The translations under genes and the position numbers were made by a program. Below are positions 1 through 15,100 of a DNA stretch of 64,000 nucleotides, one piece after another. Each line of letters begins with the position of its first letter. Positions within the stretch are counted from its first letter, which is position 1. The notes under the pieces are model-generated. The model was not told the DNA's origin and did not search any database. It saw nothing but the letters and a program-made list of their open reading frames with translations. This DNA is from Vicia villosa. Lineage: Eukaryota; Streptophyta; Magnoliopsida; Fabales; Fabaceae. The stretch spans positions 26,684,808-26,748,807 of the forward strand of contig NC_081180.1 of NCBI RefSeq assembly GCF_029867415.1, in the 5' to 3' direction.

Positions 1-540
1 TAAAATCCCTAATTAGTTCCCCGAACTACATTAAGCTCTGACTTCCATTAGGGATATGTAGGCATGAGGTTCACAAGGAATCTCAGCGAGCTAATAAAAT
101 ACCAAAAATAGTCAGTTTGTTTGTTTGTCTGTCTTTTTAAATCAATTTTAATTCTCTCTCCTAACACAAAGGAGAAACTTTCCCAATCATTAGCAGTAAA
201 CACAATCACAATGACACAGAGAAGGTTCCCGTAGAGTACTACGGATATGTAGGGTGCTTAAACTCTTCTCTATGTATAACCGACCCCCCGGACTCCAGAA
301 TTTCTAGTCTAGGTGAATCCCCACACTTAGCAAACTCCTAGGGTTAATTTGAGATCTTTTTCCCCTCTCCTACTCGTTAGGACAATTAAAAAGTTCGTGT
401 GATATCGTAGGAAGAACTGAAACATAATTCATCCCGCCACGGGCGCATTCTCCTTCCAAATTTCGCGTGAAGGGTCTAGCGTGCCGTCCTCCCAAGTGAA
501 ACGGGGATGTAAAAAAAACGACACCACAACATTCATAACT
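1..540 (+). mobile_element. Ogre/Tat-like LTR fragment (truncated by window edge)
   Basis: Bases about 225-275 read GGTTCCCGTAGAGTACTACG followed by a segment ending in GGGTGCTTAAAC. The same block, clearly related but diverged, occurs in sense orientation inside both LTRs of the Ogre-like element at 36563-53092 (complement of about 36745-36785 and 49998-50038). This stretch is therefore read as part of a related LTR in plus orientation. The A-rich tract at about 511-518 lies near its presumed end. No coding sequence is visible. The family call rests only on this shared block. Confidence 0.5.
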
Positions 541-3500
541 GAAACGCCCTCATTTTAACATAAAGTTGATCTGGAGATGCATCTATGTATTTACACCAGA
601 CAAAATACGGATATGTATTTCCATATTCTCACCATACAGTAAAATTTTACTTTATTTTAGAGATACACTATTTTTAATTGACAATGCATTATAGTTATAC
701 TATCATATTCATCTTTATATAAATTAAACCATATACTAATCAAATGATATTAAAATGACATATATATATATATATATATATATATAAATTAATAACTCTA
801 AAATACACAATGAAGTCTAAATAAAGTAGAAATGATAATATTGTTTATAATACAAATACTATATACTAGTGTGTATGCTGGACGCGGGCCTACCTATTCA
901 TATGTTGCCTCATGTATTGCAATGTCTCTCGTGCCTCCCTCACGATGACATCTAGAATGTCCCTCGCCTAATATCCATTAGGAAAGAATTCTATTTCTAT
1001 ACCCGCCTGCATAAGCTCCATGATACAGTGACATCTAGGCAAAACATCGACAACATGATTTTTCCTAACATGTTTCTCCTCTAGTATCTCCTGGTGCAAA
1101 GCATAAGTGAATCTCCTGGAGCATCTGGTATCATATAAGATGGGACATCATGAAATATCACTTGATGTAGACGCATGTAACACTCTAGTTGCGAGGAGCT
1201 ATGGTACTTCGTGCCTCATCTGGTACTAGATGAGTAAGGAACTCATAGATTGCATCTATATTTCTATGAGACATAGCGAGAAGAGTAGAACCAGAGGGGT
1301 TTCTACAAACAAACTATATGTAAATGTCGCATGTCACGCTCAAGAAGATATGGATACATCAGACATGATTCGCAAGCCAATCATCCATAGTAGAAGGGTA
1401 TGTCATCCAAAGGACGCGTCTCATTGTGATTTACATATGCTTGAAAATGAATATCATCTACTACCAAGCGATCAAGATACATTATGAATGGCTCCGTCGC
1501 CTAATTTTCCCTGAGCGGGACGAATGCAGAAACACATGGCATATCTTTAGTGTAGGTCGAAACACATAACCAATCATATATGCGTGGGAAGTGTTGGAGG
1601 ATCAAAGCCTGAAAATGGTACATATGAATCATTAGTAATGGTGCAGCACAAGTGTTGTGAAAATGACACACAAACACTAAAATACGTAGAAATATTACTG
1701 TCAATTATATGCAATTGACTGTCACTTGTTTGGTCTTCCACATACAACATTCAGCTAACTTGGAGTACAAGTAAACCAAACAAACACCCTCATGCGTACC
1801 CATGGGTCTACTCCATGTCAGTGAAGTATCTCATGTAAACAACATCCACATAAGTGACACTCTTGTCCATAAAAATGGAGGTTCCATCCAAATACAACAG
1901 GTATTCTTTCACTGTGTATGCTTTATGCTGCATAATGTGATCATCATCACCATAAGTCTGCTAGTCCACATGAAATTGTTATGCATACAACCTTTCCAGG
2001 AATTAAAACCTAGCATGAAACTCTCGAGTGGCTTCAAACTTCCAAAGGGCAAGCCCTGGGTAAGCTCCCAGAAAGTCTACCATCATTTACACTGCTTCAT
2101 CTCTGTTAATTATGATATGGTTAAATAGTCTTCCCCTGATCGAAAGATGTAGTAGGCATGAGATTGTCTAGGGTGTTAGAAGATGAAAAGATGTCTCTGA
2201 GTGTCACCTCTCTACAAACACGAAAAACATGCATGGTTAGTCTTAACATAACCAAACATGCACAAGTTTCTCAGTCCAAATAGTTGCATCACATCCTGAA
2301 ACCACTACTTAACAGGCTGCGACAGAGCCATAATCTTCTGGCCATGGTTGATGCATTTTAAAGCATCACAACCCTGTAGAAAAAATCATCATAAAAAACA
2401 TGGAATATTATAAAAAAATGTGTATTTCAAAGAATGAATATAATTGAGGCTTCCAAATATTTACCTTTCTGTCCCTTACATGCCTGACAGCATGGTCCGA
2501 ATATAGAGGCAGCAATAATAAGTCAGATGGGCTTCCTCCAAACTCCCGGGGTGCCTCAGGTGCCTTAACATGTACCGGTGGGGCTTCCCGGGCATCAGGA
2601 AGTGACACATGCCGCCTACGGGAAAACGAAGGAGGAAATGCATGAGCCTTAGAAGTTGACGCCTCAACATCAACCGAACTAAAATCGACTGATGCTTGCG
2701 AGGCTCAAGCTCTTTCCCTCTGAACCGATGCATGTAGTGCAACTCTGTCGTGCCTGAATCTAGCTTGGTTATCAACCATAATGTCTATAATTAAACCACA
2801 CAACTATTATACAAATGAAACACAACGAAATGAAGCCAAACAATACATATAGACAAAATCTAGAAATGCGTCTCCGGATTCTAAAAAATTTTGAAAAAAT
2901 CTGGAGATGCATCTTTGTAATGTTCTGCAACTCAAAAGAATGAAAATGGTAGCAATGTAGTCCAATCCAACATTCAAAAAATGTATTGATCATTTAAACT
3001 AGCTATCAAACATGTTAATCATTTAAATAGCATATTCAAACTACCTATAACATAACCTAATGCTCAATTTCTACAAATGTATATTGAAATAAAAAAATAT
3101 AGAGAATTAATAAAAAAACTTACCAAATGTGAGTTTGATGTAAAGTTGTTTAATCAATTAGATGTTGATGGTAGAAACTTGAAAGTATGTCGAACGAGTT
3201 TGAGAGTTTGTGAGGTGAGAGAGTTTTGAGAACTGGGGGATTTTGAGAGCTTGGAAAGTTTGAGAGTTTGAATAAGTAAGGAAGAAGTGGAGCTTCTGGC
3301 ACATATTTGATTTAAATAGCATCCGGAGATGCATTTCTGGATTCTAGGAGTAGTTTTTGTTTTTCACAAAGGCGGGGAAGCAATACTTAGAGTGTCTTAA
3401 GCAATTCTCTTATTTTATAAACTCCATAGGGTGAGGGTTAACCTACTGAAAACCCGATTTTTCCCTTCTCATATTCTGGAGATATGTATTTGGACGCACT

Positions 3501-3640
3501 CATATTACACATAACTTAGTACTTTATGAGTAAGCCACCTTATTTTGCCCAAATTTAATCTTGAGATGCATCTTCGAAATAATTGAGAGATGCATTTCCG
3601 AAATCTTCTAATAAGCCAACCCAAAATAAAATATTACACT
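541..3640 (-). mobile_element. Decayed element with plant mobile domain ORF
   Basis: The stretch contains a broken plant-mobile-domain reading frame on the minus strand. It is bordered by copies of a GGAGATGCATCT-like motif: at about 570-583 on the left, and at about 2900-2912, 3320-3332, 3475-3490, 3562-3575 and 3585-3600 on the right. The same motif surrounds the Mutator-like remnant at 25.9-29.6 kb, so the two probably belong to related transposon families. I could not define terminal inverted repeats or a target duplication, so the borders are approximate. A (TA)n run of about 26 bp lies near 760-785. Confidence 0.5.
870..2779 (-). pseudogene. Plant mobile domain (MAIN-like) protein remnant
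   Basis: Reading down from an ATG at 2779, the start MVDNQARFRHDRVALHASVQ matches the usual N-terminus of transposon-associated plant mobile domain proteins (PF10536 family, related to Arabidopsis MAIN/MAIL). Further down are EFGGSPSDLLLLPLYSDH (about 2510-2565), a VDVVYMRYF-like block (about 1815-1850), HFPRIYDWL and KDMPC (about 1540-1600), and a C-terminal block resembling ILEEKHVRKNHVVDVLPRC (about 1030-1095). These lie in different frames with stop codons between them, so the gene is dead. The order of blocks agrees with the family. Some breaks could be introns, but stops inside blocks argue for decay. Confidence 0.7.
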
Positions 3641-6179
3641 CATAAAAAGTTGTAGCTTATAAATTTTTTATATTTGAAATAACAAATATTAAGTTTGAAT
3701 TCATTTTTTTTGTCCCTTCATTATTGCAAATGAATATTTTAAAAATTATTATAATTTAATTTACTTTTTAAAAAAATTAATTTAGAAATTAATTAAATAA
3801 GATTTTGAAAATAAATATCTTGGCAGCAAAGGAATTCAAAATCTTCTCCTTAGGACGATTTGGACAAAGGTGCACTCTTGTGATTTTCAGTGCAATTCAT
3901 TTATTTTTATCTTCTTATAAATTTCCTTGCACTCAACAAAAAGAGCATAACCTTGTGGTAGCCATTTCAGTTTTTCACCTTCAGTTCTTTTACCACATTT
4001 TGTCACAATCCATCCCTCAAGCAAAACCTTCTGATAGGAGAATCATACATAACATAACAAAACAATATGAAATAAAGACCTAAAAAAATACCTTTGGAGA
4101 AATTCCTAGTAGTGGAAACAATTTCAGCATAGGTAAATCGAGCGAGCAACATTAGCCAAATTTCACCATCAAAACTATCATAATTAAAAATACACTATAA
4201 ATTTATTGATTACTCTACTTAATGTTTCCAACACACATTCATCTTCTATGTTATTCTATTGTTTTATCACTACGACGAAAACCTCAAGATTCATATATTT
4301 AGCTCTACCATTGATTAGAGGTTAGAGACTCGATGGCTATATGCTAAGGATAAAGGAGTACCCAAACTAATTGTTTCACAAGATTTCTTTAACGAGTTAT
4401 TTCATAGCAAATGTTTCACAAGATTTCATTATCTTGAACAAATGTTTTCATATTCATAACATAACATGTATTTAAAATTAAGCTCTCATACCAATTAGAA
4501 TTGAAGGAAAGAAGCGTGAATCCAACTTTATCACAAAATAATAAAAGTGATAAGATTACATCACCCACGTAATAGTCATAACATATACTAGACTGTGATA
4601 CCAATCCAAAAATTTATTTAAAATTAGGCTTGGGAGGAGATTCTGTCCCGGGTAAAGTGTATCCTATGAGATCCAACCCACACAAACAATAGAAGTTAAG
4701 GGTTAGATTTGTCATTGTTTTTTCTCCAGTGAAAATTTCCACTTGAGACAATCCTTTTCCAGGCTCTGATACACAACACTGTGCGTTGAGAAGTGTGACC
4801 ATACTACCAACGGTCATGATCTTGCTTTGAACCGTGCAGAACATTCGAGTATCCTAAGATAAGAAGACATCATATATAGTTACCTGTCTAAGGGCCAGAC
4901 GTCGAAACCTTCCAACGAAATGTCACAAAAGTTACAAGGAAAACATTCATTACACATGTTCCCAATGCTATCGGCGTCAAAGCTATTACACAGGTATTAT
5001 ATTCATTCTTTCACTCAAACTACTGCTCATTCATTTACCGACTTGAGAGCATTAGAGTGTTAACCTTCCAAATCCATTCCACTCAGTCTTACTGAAAACT
5101 CGCTCCACCGCACCAGAACCTAATCTCACTCTATCATCAACTATTTCTGGCTCATGAATGAAAGACATGTTATGGCCAATATGTGGACCAACACTCTTAT
5201 TATTATTGTCGTCCATAGTTAAATGATTAATCTAACAGGGACTCGACATGATTCTTTGAATCGGGACATACTTTAACACTACATGAGGCGTTAGATCGAC
5301 CAACATACTAGTCTCCCATTAAGCCTAAACTTCATTCCGACCAATATCAATAAACCTACAATCCAAATGAAAATGACATATACTAAAGCAGTTACTCAAG
5401 TTTCAAAGTTCTTCTCTGCAAAGCCCCTAACATGTTCTAGGGATTAGACTGAACAAGACTCTATTAGACACCAAATTTATCTTACTCCTTTGTAATACTA
5501 TGTAAAAAACTGTGTTTTAAAACTATTCATGAACAAAGAATGCACGCAGCCAAACCTCTGCTATGCTAAGTCTCTTAGAAAGTTAGAACCATGTTCGAAA
5601 TTAAATTGAGTGTTTTTCAGATAAAAAATGACAAAGAATGATATATAAAAGAAATGACTCATACTCATTGGCTTATGATATCACGCAAAACATATGGTCC
5701 TCTCCCCACAACATTATCACTCATCAATTAATTCGAACATAGATGATACTTGGAAAAACATTTCAAAGATATTATTAGTCATTCAATAAAACATGTACAA
5801 TAATTTTACAGAATCAGAAATATACACATGTGCACATATCCATATCAATGTCTTCTACACACAGAAGACATGGTATGCAATCAATTTATAAAAGAAACGT
5901 AAAGTAAAATAAATTATAAGAGAAACATTATATCGATGTACACACGCAATGTTTTCTCTATTTTTTTTTTTAACTTTATGTGCAAAAGTTTTAAGATTAT
6001 TTTCCTTTTGCATTATCTGATATAAGCATGTTAGCATATCCTTTTTTTTTTATCTGATTTTATACAAGCCCTCATTTTATTTATTTATTTGACAAGGTTT
6101 TTAATAAATTACAATTATTTGCATTTTTGAAGGAATAGAGGGTGGTGCCCTAGACAGGAAACAGCCTAATAGCTGTTCT
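3641..6179. other. Intergenic, no recognised gene
   Basis: AT-rich sequence with only short open frames, such as 3805-4083 plus and 4614-4844 minus. None resembles a known family or sits in a convincing exon context. I see no paired terminal repeats. The last 150 bp or so next to 6180 should hold the 3' untranslated region and polyadenylation signals of the dikinase gene, which runs towards this region. Confidence 0.5.
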
Positions 6180-9100
6180 TTACACTGCAACTTGAGCTGC
6201 TGCAAGCCTAGCAATTGGAACCCTGCAAAAGAGTCCTCAAACTTTTAGTATGACTGCTGAAAATGGAAATATCTCACTCTCATACAGCTTTGAACCAAAT
6301 ACTTAACCTGAAAGGAGAACATGAGACATAGTCAAGTCCAAGTTGAGCAAAGAATGCAACAGAAGAAGGCTCCCCGCCATGCTCTCCGCATATTCCAATC
6401 TGATAATCAACCAATGATAGATGTGTTTTAAAACCATAATTGACATATTGAGAATAATCAAGATACGTGACAAAGTTTTGTTATTTGAATTTGTATTAGT
6501 AAGTTACCTTTAAGTTTGGTTTAGCAGCGCGACCCTTTTCTGTGCACAATTTGATGAGTTGACCCACACCTTTTTGATCAAGTACCTGTAATTGTTGTCA
6601 ATAATTCAAATTTAGCAAACATCCTTTATATATTAAGCGAAATGCAAAGTGAAATAATGTTAAGAGTAACGGAATTTTATTTTGATGTTTCCAGCTTCCG
6701 CTTATCCTTCATCTCTTGAATCATTTGTGACATCTGACTAGAGATATGGTCGTGTGCACATGTATGTATTAATTTTATGCACAACTATGCAAACGGCAAA
6801 CCTGAACTGAGTAATGGGAAACAATATTCTGAGAAATCATATGTCACATGACAATGCAACTAACCTCAAATGGGTCATGCTGCAAAATCCCATGGGATAG
6901 ATATATAGGAAGAAATTTGCCAACATCATCTCTACTGTAACCAAATGTCATTTGGGTAAGGTCATTGGTTCCAAACGAAAAAAAATCGGCTTCATTTGCA
7001 ATCTACACAAATGGATTATAAAGTTAGAAAATGTAACGAGGATAAAATGTCGTCTTTCTATAATACAATTTTATTATTGTACGTTAAAACTCAAGTATGT
7101 ATCTTCACGACAAGGATATATATAACTATTACCTCATCAGCAACTAATGCAGCTCTTGGAACTTCAATCATAGTTCCAACCTTATAGCTTAAAGAAGATC
7201 CCATCTCTGAGAACACTTTCTCAGCAACATTTCTTATTAAACTCACTTGATGTCTTAATTCCTGCTAGTTAAAAAATAATTAGGCCTATATTTCAAGAGT
7301 ACTAGAGTTTCATTTAGATCAAACCCCAAAATATTGCTTCATGTTATATTTCAAGAGAAAAATTGTTAAGGGAAAAGAAAAATAAGTTAATATTTCAAGG
7401 TAGAACATTCTGAATTTTCCTCACAAATTTTATGTATATATGATAGATATGAAACAAATTGGAAAAATAACTTGAAGTGAGAAAAAGGCCCATGCCTGAG
7501 GTGTGCCGATAAGTGGAACCATTATCTCAGGAAGAACTGAGATACCATGGCTACTCACTGAAACAGCAGCTTGAAAAACGGCACGGGCCTGCATCTCAGT
7601 CAATTCTGGATATGATATTCCCAGCCTGTTCACATAATTTCAAATCGTCAAGAGGAATTACTATAACTTGTGTTTTTTAATAATGTAAAACATTCGTTGT
7701 TAATTGTTAGGCAAAAGCATCATAACAAACCTGCAGCCACGAAACCCGAGCATGGGATTAACTTCTGAGAGTTTTTCTATCCTAGAGAATATTTCGTCTT
7801 CTTTCATGCCAGTCTGGGAAGTTAGTTCACTGACAATATGTTCGAGGTCACCTTCAGGAAGAAATTCGTGAAGTGGAGGATCTAACAATCGGATTGTAAC
7901 TGGGAGACCGTCCATTGCACGGAAAATTCCCTCAAAATCTGATCTTTGATAAGGTAACAACAAATCAAGTGCAGCTTTCCTTTGTTCTTGAGTAACAGCC
8001 ATTATCATCATCCTCACAGCCTTTATCCTCTCATCAGAAGCAAAAAACTAAAACACAACAAAAATGCAGAAAATCATAATTTGTAACTACCATGTGTCAA
8101 TTGGTAAAACAATGGCCATTTCAAGTGTTGCGTTAAGAGATATTTAAATCCACGAACTCAACTTATCATAGCATATAAAGAGGATCATCTTTATCTTATG
8201 CTCTACATGAGTGTTTCATATTTTTTTAAAATTTTGGAAAACAATGCTAATATTTGTTATAACAAAATTACAATACAAGCCTTTCAAATTTAAGGCATTC
8301 ACACTTTTCAGTTAGTTTGTAACAAGGAGTCGGATATTATCGTACCATGTGTTCTGTCCTGCAGAGTCCAATCCCTTGGGCACCATTTCGTCTAGCTGTT
8401 ATTGCATCTTCAGGTGTATCGGCATTTGCCAAAACCTGGTAGTAAACAATGACAAAAGTGAAATTAACTTACAAGAATTAGATGATTGGATTCAACTCAA
8501 CTTTTGCAGTAAGTAAGGAATATGCAGCAGCACCTTCAAATTCCTTATTTCATCAGCCCAAGACATGAAAGTTTCCATGTCATCACTTAGAGCCGGAGGA
8601 GAAAGTGGTTGCTTTCCTAGTATCACCTCACCTGTGGATCCATTCAACGAGATCCATTCTCCTTCTGATATTACCTTATCTCCAATGACAACCACCTATA
8701 ATCATAAATTGAGATTATTATTTATACTGAATCATTTGAATAAGAAAATCTTTATTATCTTGTCAACAATATAGAATACGAGGTTACCTTTTCATGGTCA
8801 TTTACTTGGATATCGGAGCAACCAGACACACAACACTTTCCCCATCCACGGGCTACGACAGCCGCATGAGATGTCATACCACCTCTAGCTGTCAAGATGC
8901 CAACGGCTGAGTGCATACCCCCAACATCCTCTGGACTTGTCTCTGTCCTCACCTATAATGCAAGTGCGTAATAGGATTTAATGATTGCTTAAGGATGGTT
9001 TGTTCAACCAGTCATGAAACCAAAACTAGGACATTTTACACATCCTAACAATAGTCCATACCACACCACTTACATTTTCATTCAATGCTAGTGATAATAA

Positions 9101-12100
9101 AAACTTTTTGCTCACATTTAACACTCTTAACAGTATAATGAAAGGGAAAACAGAGATAATAAAAAAGAATACCAAGATGACACTCTTTCCTTGTGCATGC
9201 CATTCTTCAGCATCATTTGTAGTGAAGACGACCTGCCCAACTGCAGCTCCAGGGGATGCAGGCAAGCCAGTGGCAACAACTTTATCCTTGTATTTAGATG
9301 GATCCTCAAACTAAACAAATAAACATAAAGCAATCAATAACACTTGAGCATCTAATACTTGAAAATGAAAAGTTAATGAAAACAATAAATGGAAATAAAT
9401 GTACAAACAAAATAAAGACCATTTAGCTATATGTAATTAATGACCACTGGCCTTCTATAATCTTTTTTCAAATAATTTTTTGTTAATATTTCCTATTATA
9501 TAATGTTTGAGTAAATTGATTATGTAAGTTGATTCGATGAGTACATTATTTACAAAAGGAAGTTAAAGGCACACGAAGCATGGATTATGTTAATTACAGC
9601 TAAGGGTATACCTGTGGGTGTAGAAGCTGGTCAAGATGTTGTGGCTCTACCATCTTGATCGAAGAATGAATATCAACAAGGCCCTCATTAACCATGTCTA
9701 CAGCTATTTTGATTGCACCTTTACCAGTACGTTTTCCAGTTCGACATTGCAACATCCACAACCTATTTTCTTGAACTGTAAACTCAATATCCTGAAAATA
9801 ATATCAATTTAACAGGTATATACCCACCACTCTATCGATACATCACATACAAACAATGCAGAAACAGTCAAACAAATCTTAAGGGAAGATTTTACCATCA
9901 TATCCTTGTAATGATTCTCGAGAATTTCACAATTCTCCACAAGTTCCTTATAAGCATCTGGCATGCAAGTTTTCATAGTGTCTAAATCTTCAGGTGTCCT
10001 GATTCCAGCAACCACATCCTCTCCCTATCATAAGCAATTTTGTAAAAACAACAACACCAAAAGTAATTAGTAATAGAGATGATAGCGGCATGATCATGAA
10101 TGTAAAATAACAACTAGTAAAGGACTATATATAACCTGAGCATTAATGAGAAATTCCCCATAAAGTTTCTTTTCCCCGGTGCTAGGATTTCTAGTGAATA
10201 AAACACCGGTTCCTGAAGTATTCCCCATATTACCAAACACCATGGATTGGATATTTACCGCGGTGCCCATTAGCCCATTTATCTGATTAATGCTTCTATA
10301 CTTATTAGCCCTTGGACTATCCCAAGAATTGAAAACAGCTTTTACAGCTAATTCTAGTTGCTTCTTCGGATCTGCAATTGGTAAATCAAGAGGGAAGATG
10401 AAAATAAGTGTGGGGATAAATTACAATAAGAACATATAACAACAAAACATGAAGAAATTGATAGTGTTGGACTTAGTACCTGAGGGAAACTTTTCTCCTA
10501 TAGCTTCAAGGTAGACATTCTTGTATTGCTCAACCAGATCTTTGAGATCATTGGCTGCTAGATCAGTGTCATTTTTAACACCTTTTGAGTGTTTTAGCTT
10601 TTCTAACTTCTCCTCAAACAATGAGTGTGGAATGTCCAATACCTAAATATAACATATAAGAAAAGTTTCAACAAAAGCAAAGGAAGGTACTAATATATGT
10701 TCATCAAGGTAATGTATCAGAATGAAATTTTAAAAGATAATTTTTGCATAAACAAGTCTTGTGAACGAAAATCAATTTGCGGCATAAGATATAAAATAAC
10801 TACTTACAACACCCCCAAACATGTCTAAGAAACGTCGGTAAGAATCATAAGCGAACCGCTCTCCGCTTTTTGCAGCCAACCCAGCAACCACTTCATCATT
10901 CAGTCCAAGATTAAGAACTGTGTCCATCATTCCAGGCATCGAAATCTAATGCAGGTAGAGGAAACAAATAAGTTTATACTCTAAACACGTCAAGTACACC
11001 ATACAAGGAATCAAATTTAAATCAAAGATAAGTGCACCTATAAATATAAAGATTATGGAAATAAGCCAAAAACAGCTTATGGACTATGTCATAAGTTGAA
11101 AACAGTTTCACAAGGACGTAATGAAAAAGTAAAACCAAATAAGAAAATGCTCTTACGGCAGCACCGGAGCGCACAGAGAGGAGGAGTGGTTTAGAAGGAT
11201 TCCCAAGAAAGGCCCCCATTTCATTTTCAATGAATTTCAAGCCTTCAAGTATCTCATCCCATAAACCATTTGGTAGGTTCTTTACATTCTGTTGATATTC
11301 TTGACATGCTTCAGTTGATATAGTGAGTCCAGGAGGCACAGATAAACCAATTGTTGCCATTTCTGCCAAGTTGGCCCCCTTTCCTCCCAACTACAATTAA
11401 CACACATCACACATGCAAGTGTTCATCAGTTCAAATGTAACAACTTAGTTGTTAATTACAGAAAAAAAAAACAAAATAGCCTTGTTTTATGCTTACCAAG
11501 GACTTCATGGCCTTGTTGCCTTCACTCTTACCTTTGCCAAAAGTGAACACCCTCTGTCAAAACACAAATCAACACATGAGTTTAAGAAAAATTGACAATG
11601 CTATTTAAAAGTTGGTCCATGGTGGATTATAATACAATACTGTCTCTGCATAATAATATATCAACTCATCTCCAAGTGATTTTGCCTAATATCATTCCCA
11701 TTGAAGTCATACCTCTAGTTGCAGAGATTAGTTTTCACTTCATGGATAGTGTAGCATCAGTTTAGACTAAGCACAGTATTACTATACTTGAGAATCGATC
11801 ACTTCTAAGAGCTATTTGATGATGAGAATATTTTAGGTGATATTAAATAACTATTTAATAATTATTAGTTCTTAATATATGAAAAATTTAATCTTTAAAT
11901 TTATTGAATAGTTAATATTTAATATATTATATAAATTAGATATATTGATTAATAAGTAAATTAAAAAATATATATAATAAGGATTAAAAACATAGTCTTT
12001 TAGTAAGAACTCATATCTCCGGATCAAACTAAAGTCAAATGACAACTAATAAAAAATAATATTATGTAAAAATTGTTAAAACATATAATTTACCATCAAA

Positions 12101-15100
12101 TAATTTCAAACCCTCAGTACACTCACATCTTCCATAACAAATATTTAACTATATCTCATAATACTCTAATACCAGAGTATAAGAGAATAAAAAATTCAAA
12201 TAGAATTTAAAGCATTTTTAACTAATGCATCTTGTAATGAAAATCTTGACATCTTTATATTAGCTTTGAACTCCCTCTTACTTTACAAAATTAACCAATG
12301 TGAGACTTTTTTAACACTTATATTTTCAATCAACAATGATCAGGGTTCTATCACATATGGCTCTCCACGGGCCACGAGATGGGGCTTCAGTTAGACGAAG
12401 GATCGAAGCTTTAGTCCTAAATGATGTCATGTGGACAACGTACACTGACCATATATTGCATCGCGAGTTCGACGTCATTGCACTATTTTCATGTTATCTA
12501 TGATGGGAGAGTATTGTTACATGAGATATGTCTCCGTCAATTTGGCTATTTCTAGGGCATACCTAGACTCATTCTTGTTGCACCATTTAGCGTTAATGGA
12601 TGGTTTCGTGCTAATATGATGAGCAGTGCCAATGAGACTTGACAAAATGCATTGGTCGTGTCTTTTCCTGGACATTATCTAAATGATTACTTAGAGAAAC
12701 ACTATAGAGTATCACACTCTCTCATCATCCCTCTAGTTGAGCGAAACAGATGTTGATGGACCTTCATTTGTTGGAGGACATGCAAATGACATTCCATCGT
12801 CTCTTTCGTCACCTGGTATAAATAATTGATATTGGATGTAGATAATAGCTATTCTTTGATGAACTTAATGGCGAGGTTTATGCTTGGCATCACATTGATT
12901 GTGATGGAACAATTTAGATTTTTATTTTATTTGTTGTCTCTATGACATTATTTATTGTTGTGTGACTTTGGGTCTGTTTGTTTTAACTTTTAAAAAATAG
13001 ATATTTTCTTTGTATTTTTAAAAATATTACAAGTTTTTTACATTCGTTTTTTTTAATTAAAAGATTAATTTTGACATCTTATAAGATAAACATACATTAT
13101 TGAAGATAACACATAGTCGAAATTACAATTTTTTTCAAAAGGTTGTATATCAAAAATGATTTTTATGAAAAGTTGTTTGAAATAGCTTCAAAATTAAGTA
13201 ATATTTTTAAATTATAATATTAAAAAAAATATAAAATGATGAAATATTTAAAATAACATTTTAAGAATATCTAAAATATCATTACATAGCATAACATGCC
13301 CTCTGAATTTATGGAGAAGGAGAAAAAGTCGTATACATATTAGTCTCTTTGGTAAGACAAATTTTCGAGCTTATAACTTATGGCTTATCACTTATAAGCT
13401 CAAATGATAATTTAGACCTGTTTGGTAACAATCTTGTTATCACGAGCTTATAACTAATTTTGCTAGCTTATAGCTTATTTTTCAGACGCTAATTCAAATA
13501 GCGTTTTAGCTTATAGCTTATCATTTTTTCTTCCTTTTTTATCCTTATTATTTTAACAAAAACCCACTTTTATTCTTTATAATTTATTTTAATTTAAAAT
13601 AAAATAATTATGTATTAAATAACTTTTATGTCATTTTACATTTATATGTTAGTTGAACCGCTAATTTTACCAAACACTTCAATTAGCTTATCAACTATCA
13701 GTCTTAACCATCAACTATAAGTTATAAGCTATAAACTATCAGTCATCATCCATCAGTCATCAGCTATAAGCTATCAGTTAGCTTATCAGTCAACCGCTAT
13801 TTTTACCAAACAGACCCTTATATTTTTAGATAGATCATTTGCTCCGGATTTATCTCTCTTTCTCTGATATAAATGTATATCGAAATTATATATCCCAATA
13901 TAAATCTGGTATAAAATAGAATTTTTTTCTTTTTCAATGTTGTGTTTGTACCAATAGATACTTATAACTAGAGCTGTCAACATGGGCTAGCCCATATGGA
14001 CCGGCCCGCCATACCCGAAAAATTATAGAGCTTAGGCCTTAAAATTAGAGCCATATTTTTCAGGGCCTTTTTAGCCCAGCCCTGAAAAGCCCGCTACCCA
14101 TTAGGACTATAGCCCATATGGATCGTGCGTAGCCCATAAGTCCGAATAATTATACATTTAAAAAATAAATATTTATATTTATATTATCTTACACCAAAAT
14201 AGCATATTGATTTTTCTGACTTCACTAAATTTTATCTCTATTCTATTCAATCTTTTTCTTTTAAATATTATACATTAATATAATCAACATTTTTCATCGT
14301 ATTATACTAGTTTTTCTCTTATAATAGATATTCAAGTATTATTTTATACAATTTAGATATATATTATATTTAGAAACACATTATAGTACTTATAAGAGAT
14401 AATATAGTACTTAAAAATGTATTATGTTTAAAATAACATATTTTTTAATTTTATTAATAATGAATATTATGGAGTTTATGTTTTAATTATTTTAAATAAA
14501 AAGGTCCATTTAAGACCGGGTAGCCCGAAGCTCATCTAGGACCGGACTCGGGTAGTAAATCTCGAACCCATATTAAACAGGGTCTTTTTGACTCAGCCCT
14601 AAAAAATCCAAGGCCTGCTAAGGCCGACCGCCGAGTAGTCCATTTTGACAGCTCTACCTATAACTATTGAACTTTTTGTTTTTAAATAACTTTTTGAAAG
14701 TAATTTTTTCAGAAAAAATGGTAAAAATTTATAATATAAATTATGTGAGGGTCTTTATTGACATTTTAAAAATTTGTAGGAGTGTCATTGTTGAATGGTA
14801 AGGAGTCCAAATATAAGTCTCCAGTTTGTGGTCCAGAAACAATCTACAGACTCTACTCTCTAGTGCTTACCCAAAAAAAAAAATCTACAGTCTATAATTG
14901 AGGTGTTTTGTCAATATCCGTTACAGATTCAATGCTTTCACGACAATCTCATGATCAATGTTTCCACAATCCCAAATACACACGAATCATTAAGCAGTAT
15001 TTTCCTATAATTGCGTAGAATAAATAACTTCTTGTTCTCTCTAATAGTTCTTCTTTATTAACCATTATTTTCAGTTTTGATCCAAAGATTAAGTAACATG

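Noticed and set aside
3805..4083. 92-residue plus frame
   Set aside because: Low-complexity composition, no family and no exon context.
4614..4844. Minus-strand frame of 76 residues
   Set aside because: No recognised motif, no splice partner and no promoter; left as intergenic.
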